A stretch of DNA of 64,000 nucleotides, taken from NCBI GenBank assembly GCA_963575745.1, contig CAUYUJ010000370.1, positions 156,001 to 220,000 on the forward strand. The letters run 5' to 3'. The notes beneath the pieces are model-generated. The model saw only the letters and a list, made by a program, of their open reading frames with translations. It searched no databases and had not been told where the DNA came from. Within the stretch, counting starts at the first letter, position 1; the number at the start of each line of letters is the position of its first letter. Positions 1-10,700 of this stretch are shown one piece after another. Both the position numbers and the translations under genes were made by a program. The stretch comes from Prorocentrum cordatum (lineage: Eukaryota > Sar > Dinophyceae > Prorocentrales > Prorocentraceae).

Positions 1-249
1 GAACACCCAGATAGGAGCAGGGGTCAACCTAAAAGGAAACGGTATTTGGGCGATTTCGGGGGCCTGTTTCGATTCGATCAGACAAAAGGAGGGAGACCGA
101 AAACGAAAACGAAAACGAGAACCACCGTAGCACACAAGAAGAACACACAAAAAGGGCGGCGTCGCGTCATGTCCCCGAGGCACGCGTGCGCGGGCGACGG
201 GGGGGCGAGGCGGCGGCCGAGGGGCGCGCGCGGGCGACGGGGGACTCGC
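1..249. other. Non-coding, GC-rich, no gene seen
   Basis: Contains a short run of CGAAAA units near 100-120 and purine/GC-rich sequence. Open frames here lack any recognisable motif and overlap on both strands, as expected from base composition. Confidence 0.5.
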
Positions 250-371
250 CATCGCTCGGACGTCCATTCCCTGTGCTATTTATTCGGCTTCGTGCGCGTT
301 TTTTCGCCAACTGGCCAAGGATGCTCCTCGATGATCCTCGCCGAAGGAACAATGCACACGTCCGTGCGATG
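250..371. mobile_element. 122-bp hairpin TIR element, copy A
   Basis: Ends are 14-nt inverted repeats: CATCGCTCGGACGT on the left and its near complement ACGTCCGTGCGATG on the right, with one mismatch. A second copy with the same ends and similar interior lies at 41242-41364. Similarity appears to stop at the TIRs, so this looks like a mobile unit rather than a segmental duplication. There is no coding capacity, so a MITE-like non-autonomous DNA element is the best reading. No clear target-site duplication was seen. Confidence 0.65.
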
Positions 372-1388
372 CCAAGGGGAGGGATGACATCTACAGACGG
401 ACCTATAGGACCTTCCAGAAAGTGAGACCCTCTGCTGGCCAAACTGAAGAGCCTTCGAGGGTACCCTCCCCCAGGATGCCCGGTAGCATCCAACAAGCAC
501 GAAGAACATTAGGCTACCCTCCCCGAACCGACCTCGATCTTGCACCCCGGTCCGACCGTGCGGGATGTCATGGCCCTGGCCACGCTGTCCAGCTCCCTCC
601 CCAGTCCTTCTGCAAGGGGGCAACAACATGGAATTCTGCAATGTTAGACCCCGTGTTCGCCCCTCCCCACCCCCTTCCCCCAGATTCAGATTTGGGCGTG
701 GGGGTTCTGCTCTGCCTGTCTTCTCGCGTCTGTGCCTCCGACTGCCCGGGGCCAACGTTGAATCAGGGGGGGGCGGAGGGGGGGGAACGTGGAGTGAAGG
801 GTTCTGAAAGGTTCCACTTTTTTGTCCATCTACCCCCCCCGACGACCCCGAACACAAGGAGGCAGGCGGCATGGCATGGCAGGAGGAGGCGAGCGAAGGA
901 GACAGGAGGCCACGCGGCGGGGAAGACCCAGCACGGGCGGGACTTCGTGGCCCCGGCCCCGACTCCTGCCCGGCAGTCCTCACCCCACGAGTCCTTCAAA
1001 TACGCGCAAGAGCGTCCCTGCGCAAGAGCGGATTCAGGTGGCCGGGGGGGGGGAGGGGGCAAATCCAAGCGCGCATGCCAAGGGTCACTCCGGCGAAGGC
1101 TGCTCACTCCTACGCGTAGCCGCGTCCTGCGGCCAGGAACTCTTGCACAGCGTGCCTCTGCGGCGGCCCCAACGACGACACACTGTGCCTTGCAAGCGGA
1201 TGGCGTGCTGCTCTGCTCCGCGTGGCGGGCGGCTGGGAACAGCTCGGGGCGTTGAGACGCATGGGCATGGGGACGTGGACAGCGTGTCGCGCCGAAGCGT
1301 GGTGGGCCAGAACCGGCGGAACGACAAGCTAAGCCAGCATTCCTGACCGTAGTCCCCCCCTGGTCCACGAGCCCTCACCCCAAGAGTC
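372..1388. other. No gene recognised
   Basis: GC-rich sequence with several G or C homopolymer runs near 766-785, 833-841 and 1045-1056. Overlapping open frames exist on both strands, but none carries a motif I recognise. Confidence 0.5.
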
Positions 1389-1535
1389 TTTGGGGGGACA
1401 AACAGATACCGATGCCGCCACTCCGCAGACCTCTCGGGGTGTGCATTCTGACCAGGATTTCGATGATGAAGTTGGCATTGGCAACGAGGGCTCTCCAGGA
1501 CGAACAAAGGTATTGGTACTTCTTCCTCGTCTCCA
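1389..1535 (+). repeat. Dispersed repeat, inverted partner at 49905-50046
   Basis: The stretch beginning with GGGGACAAACAGATACCG and running through a GTGCATTCTG motif to CCAGGACGA is recognisably similar to the reverse complement of 49905-50046. Blocks are shared in the same order. The frame may have been coding once (both copies translate to related open peptides), but no family is recognised. Confidence 0.5.
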
Positions 1536-1848
1536 TAGTCCTCAACCCCTCGTGCCAATCCTCCCTGGTTCGAGGGTCCCAAAACAATGCGGTGACGCGG
1601 TGACGGACCGTGCGGTGACCTCGAATTCCCGAAGGACCTCACCGCACTGTATGTCACCACACGACTTTGAAACCCTGGAGGCCCTAATCGTCCGAGACAT
1701 CCTCGGAAAACCACCTGGATCCCCAAACCGTGCGGTAACCCCGAATCCCCACAGACTCGCCACACGGAACGGAGTCCACACGGTGTGGTTACCACACCGT
1801 TTGGGGGCCGCCGACAGGTCCTCATCCCACTCGTCGACGTCCCTGGGG
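1536..1848. other. Gene-free stretch with short palindromes
   Basis: Contains a perfect 19-nt palindrome around 1781-1799 (CGGTGTGGT, one base, ACCACACCG) and repeated variants of GTGCGGT(G/A)ACC between 1590 and 1740. No gene was recognised. Confidence 0.45.
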
Positions 1849-2010
1849 TTAGGTCGGGCCTGTCCCCCTACAGGGGGATTCTGGACGAAACATGAAACAT
1901 ACCCCGAACAATTCTCCCAAAGTTGTCCAACATGGCTAAACAAATCGTCCCCAGACTATCTTCTGACTATTTCTGAATATTCCCCCCGTGGAAGGACAAA
2001 CCCGGCTTAA
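1849..2010. mobile_element. Short TIR element, same family as 34778-37359
   Basis: Left end TTAGGTCGGGCCTGTCCCCC and right end, read as complement, TTAAGCCGGGTTTGTCCTTC form imperfect inverted repeats of about 30 nt. Flanks read CCCTGGGG on the left and CCCTGGAG on the right, a probable 8-bp target duplication with one mismatch. The interior is AT-rich and non-coding. The same ends and subterminal sequence (a CTAAACAAAT motif near one end, CTATTTNTGAATATTCC near the other) bound the 2.6-kb element at 34778-37359. An 8-bp duplication would fit a hAT-type transposase, but none is encoded here. Confidence 0.65.
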
Positions 2011-2066
2011 CCCTGGAGGGAAAAAACGAAACAACAAAAACAACGACAACTGGAACGACAGGGCAC

Positions 2067-2191
2067 CTGCTCGAGGTGTTCCAGCTGTTCACGCGGTCCA
2101 TCACGGGCGCGGCCCTGGCAGACTTGAGCGGCAGGGGCCTGGCCATCTTCCCGGGCTTGTCGACCAAAGGCGACATCAGCAAGTCCGACGC
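2067..2191 (-). CDS. Probable internal exon of an unidentified host gene
   Basis: On the minus strand a 125-nt open segment (ASDLLMSPLVDKPGKMARPL onward, to SWNTSSR) has almost exclusively G or C at third codon positions. It is followed by a good donor, CAG|GTGCCC, at 2067/2066. Upstream on the same strand are a TCC-rich polypyrimidine run and a possible acceptor AG at 2193-2192. The plus strand also has an open frame (FQLFTRSITGAALADLSGRG onward) with high GC3, so strand choice rests on the splice signals. The protein family is not recognised. Confidence 0.4.
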
Positions 2192-2204
2192 CTCCCGCGG
2201 GGGC

Positions 2205-2340
2205 AGGGAGGAGGAGGAGGAGGAGGAGGAGGAGGAGGAGGAGGAGGAGGAGGAGGAGGAGGAGGAGGAGGAGGAGGAGGAGGAGGAGGAGGAGGAAGAG
2301 GAGGAGGAGGAGGAAAAGGAGGAAGAAGAGGAGGAGGAGC
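2205..2340. repeat. (GGA)n tract
   Basis: About 130 bp of GGA units on the plus strand (TCC on minus) with few interruptions. It lies directly upstream, in the minus sense, of the exon at 2067-2191. Glu-only and Gly-only frames through it are artefacts. Confidence 0.95.
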
Positions 2341-2630
2341 GAACGAACTCTGGAGGGGGGCGAGTCAACGTCTAGCGGCCAGCACCTGCGCTGGCTGCGT
2401 CAGGTGGCGCGCGGGGCGGCACAGGCGGCGTGCATTCTGCGTAGTTGACGTTTCGAAGCGGAGAAGAGGACCAGTCGGACGGCCGGAAGAGAGGAGCACG
2501 TGAGGACAAGCGGGACGGCGGGCGGTCGGGAGGAGAGAAAGGCTGACCCGCGGCAGGCGGCGGGCCCGCGCTACTGCCTCCGTGCGGCGATGCGCCGAGT
2601 CGGAGGGCCTGGCGTGCGGCGGTACGCGCT

Positions 2631-3848
2631 TCACTCAGGTGGTTGTACGTCGAAGCCTCGAACGCGTTCACGTCGCTGTAGGAGGCCAGCAACATCCTGG
2701 TCAGTGTGGTACATGCGGTAGGCGACGGCCAGGCGGACCATCGCGTGGGAGACGTGGCTCTCGTTGTTCGGGTCGACGTTGTGGCAGCTCTCGTGCATCC
2801 CGAGGCGGCCAGCAAGCAGTTCGATAGGCAGCCCCTGGGATATGCCAAAGCATGCCAGAGCCTGGGACAGATGAGGTAGTGCGAGATGCTATCCGTAGCG
2901 TAGTTTGCGTTACACCCATATATGCATGGGCGGCGATAGAGTTGTACATGGAGACGGCATGAAGTTGACCGGGCGCCAGCCAGGGTCTTTAACGTAGGCC
3001 AGAATCGTGAGGGTGGCATGCGGGCGATCACTGCTCGCGTGCGCCACCGATGGGTCTTGACACTGTTCGGGGGCTGGTACAACGCGGTCAGGTCATTGAA
3101 AGAGCCAGCATCAGGATGTAGATGTTCGTTGATCTCCTCGATGTAGGCGTTGTCGGAGGGATCAGACACGAAGTCGGCCATATGTACCCACTCGCGGCGT
3201 AGACGATGTTCCTCGGCGGCACGGTTGAACGCTGCTTGTATGTCATTTGATCTCGGGATCCTCGTCATGTATATCGCCGTACCATAGCGATTGGCGTCTG
3301 AGTCGTGCCGGGCCTGTCGGCGCATGTTGCGAGCACGGCGACGGAGGTCTTCTTCCGATGCGGCGGTGGAGAGGATGCGGAAACTCTATCGGCGAAAATG
3401 ACGGATCACATATTGTTCACACCAGTCCATCCAATCGATGTCTCGACGTAGCGCGTGGTCCCATTTGTCGATGTATAGGTCGGGTAGCCAATCCGCAGCC
3501 CAATGCACGAGTACTTCAGCAATGACATGTAGTTCACGAGCAGCAGCAATCTGGTCATCGTGGGTCTCATAAGGTGCGGGGGCAGGAGAAAAGTAGTAGG
3601 GGTCGATGTCGGCTGGGAAGAAATCGAAAGCGTAGAGTTTAGTAATGTTCGGGTAGCGAGGCTGAGCAGTTGGTGTTCATCCCCTGCTGTGGGATCATGC
3701 CCGTCAGCGGCCATGGGGGCGCACGGGAACCAGGATTTCAGCCTCTTCACACTGGTGATGTCGAAGTTGTCCTCGTCGAGATGAGTCTGGAGGGTGGTCA
3801 GGTACTTCGATTGAGGTGAAGTGTGTCGAGGTACACCCATCGCAGGCG
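2631..3848 (-). pseudogene. LINE 1, C-terminal part of RT polyprotein (detached by the YR insertion)
   Basis: This is the downstream half of the LINE that resumes at 15457. Three minus-strand frames follow each other: 3848 to 3406, 3325 to about 2840, then a third frame ending at TGA 2631-2633. At 2926-2867 lies a C-x3-C-x10-H-x3-C motif followed by PRLW, a zinc-finger-like signature at the C-terminus of dinoflagellate-type LINE proteins. A segment resembling the usual C-terminal end (NNESHVSHAMVRLAVAYRMY) follows in the third frame. The frame changes show the gene is broken. The left end of the YR element lies at 3849, immediately upstream in the sense direction. Confidence 0.6.
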
Positions 3849-4195
3849 CGTTATTGGTCGCTACCAAAACTCAGCAAGTTAACGAGTTAACGAGCCCAAA
3901 ACTTCTAACTACTGGCGGCGGTGGCGAAGCCTAAGCCGAGGAGAGCAAAGGAGGGAAGGCGCCCCAAAGGCACCGGGGAGGCCCCGGGGAGAGGGCCCAC
4001 GAGGGCCAGGCCCGGGGAAAGAGCCCCCCAGGGCCGGAGGGGGAAAGAGGAGAAAAGGAGGGGAGAGAGCGTCACTCACCCCGCATTTTGCAGCACGAGG
4101 TGCGACCAGCTCCACCTCCGTCTGAGCGGCCCTGCTCTGGCCGCTCTGAGCACGGCCTCTGCCGTGCCGCGCTCTGGCCAGGTGGCCCACCCGCC
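3849..4195 (-). repeat. Split direct repeat B2 (3' end of YR element)
   Basis: This 347-bp copy is identical to B1 at 4351-4697 except for one base (A at about 4044, G in B1). It starts at CGTTATTGGTCGC and ends at GGTGGCCCACCCGCC. It forms the outer 3' end of the element. Confidence 0.92.
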
Positions 4196-4350
4196 GCGCA
4201 CCTCGTGCACGCAGGCGGGGGACCGGCAGCCCTAGGGTGGGAGGAGCCTCTTGAGGGTCCCTGGGTGGGCAAAAGAGCAGGGGAAAATGGCTGAGGTTTC
4301 CCCCAACACTCCCAAGAACCTACGGTTTCGAAACGAGTTTCAAACCTACA
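4196..4350 (-). repeat. Split direct repeat A2
   Basis: Positions 4270-4350 (81 bp) are identical to A1 at 15376-15456. The inner 74 bp (4196-4269) resembles the sequence just inside A1 only loosely (shared CTCAAG and GGCTCC blocks with gaps). In minus sense, A2 begins right after B1, reproducing the circle junction. Confidence 0.85.
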
Positions 4351-4697
4351 CGTTATTGGTCGCTACCAAAACTCAGCAAGTTAACGAGTTAACGAGCCCA
4401 AAACTTCTAACTACTGGCGGCGGTGGCGAAGCCTAAGCCGAGGAGAGCAAAGGAGGGAAGGCGCCCCAAAGGCACCGGGGAGGCCCCGGGGAGAGGGCCC
4501 ACGAGGGCCAGGCCCGGGGAAAGAGCCCCCCAGGGCCGGAGGGGGGAAGAGGAGAAAAGGAGGGGAGAGAGCGTCACTCACCCCGCATTTTGCAGCACGA
4601 GGTGCGACCAGCTCCACCTCCGTCTGAGCGGCCCTGCTCTGGCCGCTCTGAGCACGGCCTCTGCCGTGCCGCGCTCTGGCCAGGTGGCCCACCCGCC
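4351..4697 (-). repeat. Split direct repeat B1
   Basis: Internal copy of the 347-bp B repeat, ending 8 bp after the ORF stop codon. It is paired with B2 at 3849-4195. Confidence 0.92.
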
Positions 4698-4705
4698 ATT
4701 GTCCG

Positions 4706-7700
4706 TCATGCCGCGTGGAGCGTGGCCACGTCGCGGGCCATGGCCGCCGCGACGCCCCTCGACTGCTCCTCCGAGTCGTAGAGGTAGCCGTGGAAGGCGT
4801 TCGAGCTCCAGCGACCCCATCTCTTGACCGCCTCGGCGTCGCCCAGCGCGTGCCATAGCGCTGAGGCGCCTCCGATGCGGAGGGAGTGGCTCTTGAAGCG
4901 CTTCGGCGGCAGGCCCTCCGCCGCAGCAGCTCGCTGCAGCGCGGCCTGGAGCTGCTCCCGCTTGACCATGCGGCCCGAGGCCCAGCGGAAGAGCGGGCGG
5001 CGGCCCTCGGAGCCCTCCTGGAAGCGCTCGGGCGCGTGGAGGCGGAGGAGCTCCAGGGCCTCCACCGGGCAGACCTCCGCCTCGGCCCTGTGGTGAGTCC
5101 TGCATGCTCCGAACGCCCGCTGGTCCGTCTTGGTCTTGCGAAACGTGATCAGGGCCTTGGCTGCCGAGCCTACTCCAGGAGCTGCAGCACCTCCTTCTTT
5201 GTCATGGAATGCCACATCGACCCCGCGCAGGCACATCTGCTCATCGACGCCTCCACTGTCGACGATCTCCTTCGCGCGGCAGAGGTAGAAGAAGCCCGTG
5301 CAGAGGGCCCCCCAGAGCACCACCGAGTCGAAGTCAGGCCCCCTCGTGGCCCTCTCTCCCTGGCACGGCGGGGTGGGGTTGAGCTCCTTCTTCAGCCAGA
5401 TCATCATGCGCGGCGTGACGCCGAGCTTGCGTTCCTCCTTCGGGCCGCCCTTCTGGAGTGAGTCGATGAGGACCTTGATGCGCTTCTTCCCGACGAGAGG
5501 GTCGCCGCCTCCTGCCCGTACGTGGCCGCCCTGGAGTGCAAAGAGGGTGCTGAGGATGGTGCCGTTGCCCTTGCCCAGCCAGCCCAGGTAGCCGATGAAG
5601 CGCAGGAGCTCCTCCTCGTCCTCGGTCACCTGCCTCTTGGAGTCGCCCTCGAACAGCGGCGGGATACCCCTGCGGGTGCACCACCAGAGCCACTTGGACC
5701 AGGCCTCGCCGTAGCTGGTGCGGGTGCTGTGCGCCAGCCCGCTGGCCAACTTCTTGTGGACCCACTCCTGGACCTCTGCGAACACCGGGACGTCCGGCGC
5801 CAGGTCGACGAGGTGCTCGGGGGCCGAAATGGAGACAAGTCCCAGCTGGGGCATCTTCTGCTTGCGAGGGGGCCTGGCGATCTCGGGCAGTGCCGACGCC
5901 CCCGCAGCGCGAGCGGCGTCGTGCTCGTCCTGGGTGCCGCCCATGTCCTGCCAGACGAGGCCCGCTGCGAGGGCCGCCGCGCGTGCGTCGATACCCCCGT
6001 CAGCCGGGCGAAAGGCGGCGCAGCGCGTCGGGGGGCGGCGGTCGGCCCCCTCTCCCGGGGTGCTGCCGCCTGCGTGGCGGCCAGGCTCTCCGGGGTGTGC
6101 TGGCGGTAGCCCCGGTGCAGCGTGCGGGAGGGGGGCCGGTGGCGGGCGCCCGGGCAGTAGACCCTGCCTCCAGCGTGCGAGCCATTCGCGCATGCCACGC
6201 TCCTTGGCCTGCGCGTCGAGGTCGAAGCAAGCGCCTGCACTCGCTTCCCAGTCGAGGGCAGCTCCCGCCCAGAGGGCGACGGCGCCGGCGAGTCGAGCCC
6301 CCGTGTCGCCCGCGATGAGCCTCGTGACATGTGCGGCCGCGGCGTCGTCCTGGGGCGTGGGGAAGTTCTCTAGGGTGCCACCCACGGCGAGCCAGCTCTC
6401 CTCCAGCGTGACGCGCCTGACCCCGTGCCCCGGGCCCTTGAAGTCCCGGATCAGGGGCGGTGGGTGTGTCGTCCAGTCGGCCTGGATGGTCGGGAGGGGT
6501 CCGCCCGTGCTGTAGACCACCTCGCGTCCCTTGTCCGTCCAGAGGTGGCCGACGCCCACTGGGAGGAGCCGGTCCTCCGCTCTCCGCATGCGGGGGTCGG
6601 CCTCGAAGCGGGCGTGGAGCAGCCATGCGTCGGGCGGCAGTGCGCTCGGGGGCTGCAGCACGGGGCCGACCGCGGGCGCAATCGGGCGCCTGAGGTCGAG
6701 GGTGTCGAACGTCCATGCCTGCTGCTCGTCGCCCACGTGCCTCGTGCCCAGCAGGAGGGCACGACGGCGCGCCACCAGCTCCCCGACCTCGGTCGCGAGG
6801 AGGTCCTCGGTGCTCACCGTGAAGCCCTGCTCCTGCAGACTGCGAGCGGCCTCGCCCAGAGGCAGCTGCCGCGGGGCGTCGAGGGCGATCCGCTGGGCGC
6901 CCAGGCGGGCGGCCTGCCTGGCCGCCTTGCAGGCGCTGCGCCCCGTGGGGTCTGGGCCCAGCGTCGCCAGGATCGCCCAGACGGGGCCCGCGCTGGGGTC
7001 TGGGTCCTCGCCGATGGGCGCGGTGTGCGCCGTGCCCCCCAGGCCCGTCCAGATCTTGGAGAAGAAACCTGCTCCTAGGCCCCACTCGAGGGCCCTCCCC
7101 GGGGCCGTGGCGAGGGGGACCTCTCTGAACCTCCTCTTCAGGCGGGCCTCACGGAGCTGGAGGGCGATCCGGCCGTCTTCGGCGTCGCCGCCAAGCAAGC
7201 GGAGCACCCTGCGGCGAACCCCGTTGGCGACGAGGTCCGCCCACTCGTGCGCCGCGTCGACGCTCGAGAGGCCCAGCTCGTCCATGCGGCGCTTGACCTC
7301 CTCCTGGCTGGCCCTGGAGCCGAAGTCCGCCGTGACGTTGTGGTAGGTACGGAAGAAATGGCCGATCGTCATGAAGTTGTACTTGCACTCGAGGTAGTGC
7401 AGAATCCTAAAAAGGTGGCGTACGAGTCGAGGTCGAGGGTGTCGTTTCTTGAGCCAGTTCGTGAATGCCATGTTGTCCGTTGCCAGGAGCACGATGCGTC
7501 CGCTCCACGATGGTCCCTGACGCCCGGCTAGGACGATGTAAGCCATAGCCTCGCCGAGAGCGATCTCGACCGTACTGTCGTCGGAGTCGCCGAGGGCCTC
7601 GCCGAGCATGCCCTTGTAGTCCTTGAGGTCCTGCCGCAGGTAGATCTTCTCGGTCCAGTCGGCGCCGAAGGCAACGGACGTGGTGGCGTCGGTGGTGGCC

Positions 7701-10700
7701 CAGACGACCTTGGCTGCTTCGCCGGGCAGCGCGAGGCGCTCGCGCACGTCCAGGAGAGTGTACATGGAGACGGTGAAGCGCTCCCCCCATACCTCGGGCC
7801 GGGCGAGGAGGAGTCGTAGTAGCTCGCAAGTGTCCCACAGGTCCTGCCATGCTGCTTCCTCCGCCCCCGGCTCGACCTTAGGCCTCAGAATTCCGTCGGC
7901 CTGTGGCGTAAGGAAGGCGTCCACTGCTCTCAGCTCGGTCGCCAGCGCCGGCATGGCCGCCATCCAGCTGGTGCCCGTACCTCTCAACACCTGCATGTCG
8001 CGGAGCCTCGCGCCCTTGTAGCCGCTGTCGTAGCACGTGTCGCTAAGTAGGTAGGCGCCCTTCAATAGCCGCGGTTCGGGGATGGCCACCTGCATCTCGT
8101 CGGTGCGGTACTCCAGTCCCCAAACGATCTTGTTCGTCGAGAAGTAGCCTTCCTGGTGCTTCTTGTCTTGGTTGATGGCGGCTGGGCCCAGCAGCTTCTC
8201 GATGGTTTTCTCGGCCAGCGATCTGGACGTCCAGGGGCGCATGCCAAGGGCGGGCTCGACCAAGACAAGGTCGTCCATGAGAATGTACGACTGGAACTTG
8301 AAGGGCCCCTCCCAAGCCGGGATCCCCGGTGCATGCTGGCTGTGGACCGCTGCGACGCTGTCGCCCCAAGGTGTCCACTCGCCTGGGCTTCCAGCCCAGC
8401 CGAAGGTGAGAACCAGTGAGATGAGCGTGAGGCCCTCGGTGAGGCCCCTATCCAGGCAAAGCTGCACCTGCTGGTCGAGCTGCGTGTCCGGGTCGGTCGT
8501 CCGCGGTGCGGGGGCCTCCTCCGGGCCTCTGGGGGCCGAGCAGGCCTCCGGGTGCCAAGGGAGGTCGGTGGCGAAGGTGCCGACGTCCTGGGGGTCGACC
8601 CAGAGCAGCTTGAAGGCTCCCTTGACGTCCAGCTTCGATAGGAGTATGGGGATACGCGGTAGCTTCACTGACCACCAGACGATCAACCTGGCGAGCTGTC
8701 GATGGAACGGTTGTGCCGCGGGAGGGTGCCATGTTTTGTCCGTGGTCTCGTTGACGCGCCTCTGGTCGTGGATGAGCCTCTTCTCCAGGGAGAGCGTCCT
8801 GTCCGGGTTCTGCTTGGGGACCGCTCCTTGCGGGGAGGAGCGGACCCCCTGTAGGAGGTCGCGTCGGCGCCTGGGGAGGACGAGGACACGGGCGGCGTGG
8901 ACGTCTTTCCAGGAGCCCTCGTAGCACTGGTCCAAGACGTCAGCTGCGCTCTGATGTGGCTTGCACTCCTCTCTCACCTTGATGCCCGTGTCCCTCGCGG
9001 CCACGCCGTGCCCGGCCTGGTCCCGCAGGTACAGCAGCGCGTCCGGGGCCAGGTGGCGGTCCAGGTCCGAGTCGAAGATGCCCTTCAGGTTGTCCAGGCC
9101 CAGGTCGCTCCTAGCCTCGAAGAGGGCGCGGGCGCCCTCCTCCACGCTGCCCGCCAGCTCCACCAGTGCCTCGCCACGAGCGGCGGCTCCCCTCCAGGCG
9201 TCCACCGTGCCTGTCGGCTGGGCCTTGGCATAGGCGACGTAGGCGAGGGCGAAGCGCCTGATCAGCGTCCTGGCCTCCCCCGAGTCGCCCACGCGCCTCG
9301 CGCTGTCGTCGGGCGGCCTCGGTTCCTGTGCCATCCCTCCTTGCGAATCCAATGAGCTCGCCGAAATTGAAGCAAGGGGGGGGGCCTCCCCACCGTCCAG
9401 CACATCGGTAGTCTCGCACCCTGAGGTGCGCAGGCCTCCTGGTAAGACGCCCGCCAGGATGCCCTGGGTGAGGTTCTCGACGAACGGCCAGGGGTAGACC
9501 TGTGAGGTGCGGCAGCGCCGGATAGCCGAACCTGGAGCATGGCCTTCCAGCGACACGTGGCGGTGCTGCCCGCAGCACCGCTTGGCAATCCAGCGCGCAA
9601 ACTGCTGCGAGGCACGGGCGACGATCCACGTGCGCTTGCGGTAGCGCGCCGTGGGGTCGTCCTCGGGGCCGTGGCCGTGCTCGCAGAAATCAAAGGGGAT
9701 AATCATCACGTCCTTGCGGTCGAGGAGCGGTCTCCACCACTTGGTATCCCAGATAGAGGGGTAGATCCCGTCGGGGGCTGGGTTCTCGGCCCAAGCGAAC
9801 TTCTGCATGTCGAGAGCCTTCTTGAAAGCTCGCGCGGAGAACTCCGCTATCGTGTTGCCTGTGACTTCGGAGGCGAGGAGGGGTTCGACGCCTTCTGGCT
9901 GGGCCATGGTACGCGTCCCGCCATTGCAACGCATCCAAGAGCAGAAGCTGGTGCACACGGGCTCGAGACCGATGACGTTCACGTCGCCCTCGCTGATGTC
10001 CTCGAGGAGGCGGTCCTGTACCGACTTGCGGAGCACGTTGTGGTCCTCGCGGGGCCCCTGCTTCCTCAGAGGATCCTCGTAGTACTCGATGGGGTCCCTG
10101 GCCTCCAGGCCGCGGGACCTCCAGGCCTGAGTCCACCGCCCAGTGCCCGCCATGATCTCCTGGGCGATGAGCTTGTCCCCCGGGACGGTGACGGACTCGG
10201 GGATAGGGTGCTCCTTTCTGCAGTAGGGGCTCCAAGCCTGGAGGCCCCAGCCGGCGATTGTCAGGAAGGTGTAGTCGTCGTTGAGGGGCTCCAGGGGGGC
10301 CACGTCCCCGGCGACACGTGTTCCGTCTCCTTGCCTGTTCTTGATGTACTTGCAGCAAAGGCAGGTCCTGGGCTGGGGGGTGAACGCTTCGGGCGCCCAC
10401 TCTTTCGCCTGGTCGAGGAGAACCTCCCAGCCCATGGCCACGTAGTCGGTCGGCAGGCTGCCCCCCCAGGTGCTGGCATGCTGGGCAAAGTCCGCCAACA
10501 GTGTGGCTCGGTCGATGTCGGGCCCGAGCTTGATGAGCCGCATGTGCCGTCGGTGGATGAGCAACCAGCAGTTCGGTGACTCTGGGCTGGCCGCTGCTCC
10601 TGACACGCTCTCGAAGTTGACGCGCCCCAGGGAGTCGACCCGAATGAAATTGAGGACCACGTTGCTGAGGGGCTCGAGCGGGAACGCACAAAGCGAACGA

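Noticed and set aside
2076-2375. Poly-Glu, poly-Gly or poly-Ser proteins across GGA/TCC tracts (here and at 22, 25, 31, 42, 45, 48, 49, 55, 60 and 61 kb)
   Set aside because: They are translations of trinucleotide repeats, open on both strands in several frames, with no coding flanks that fit.
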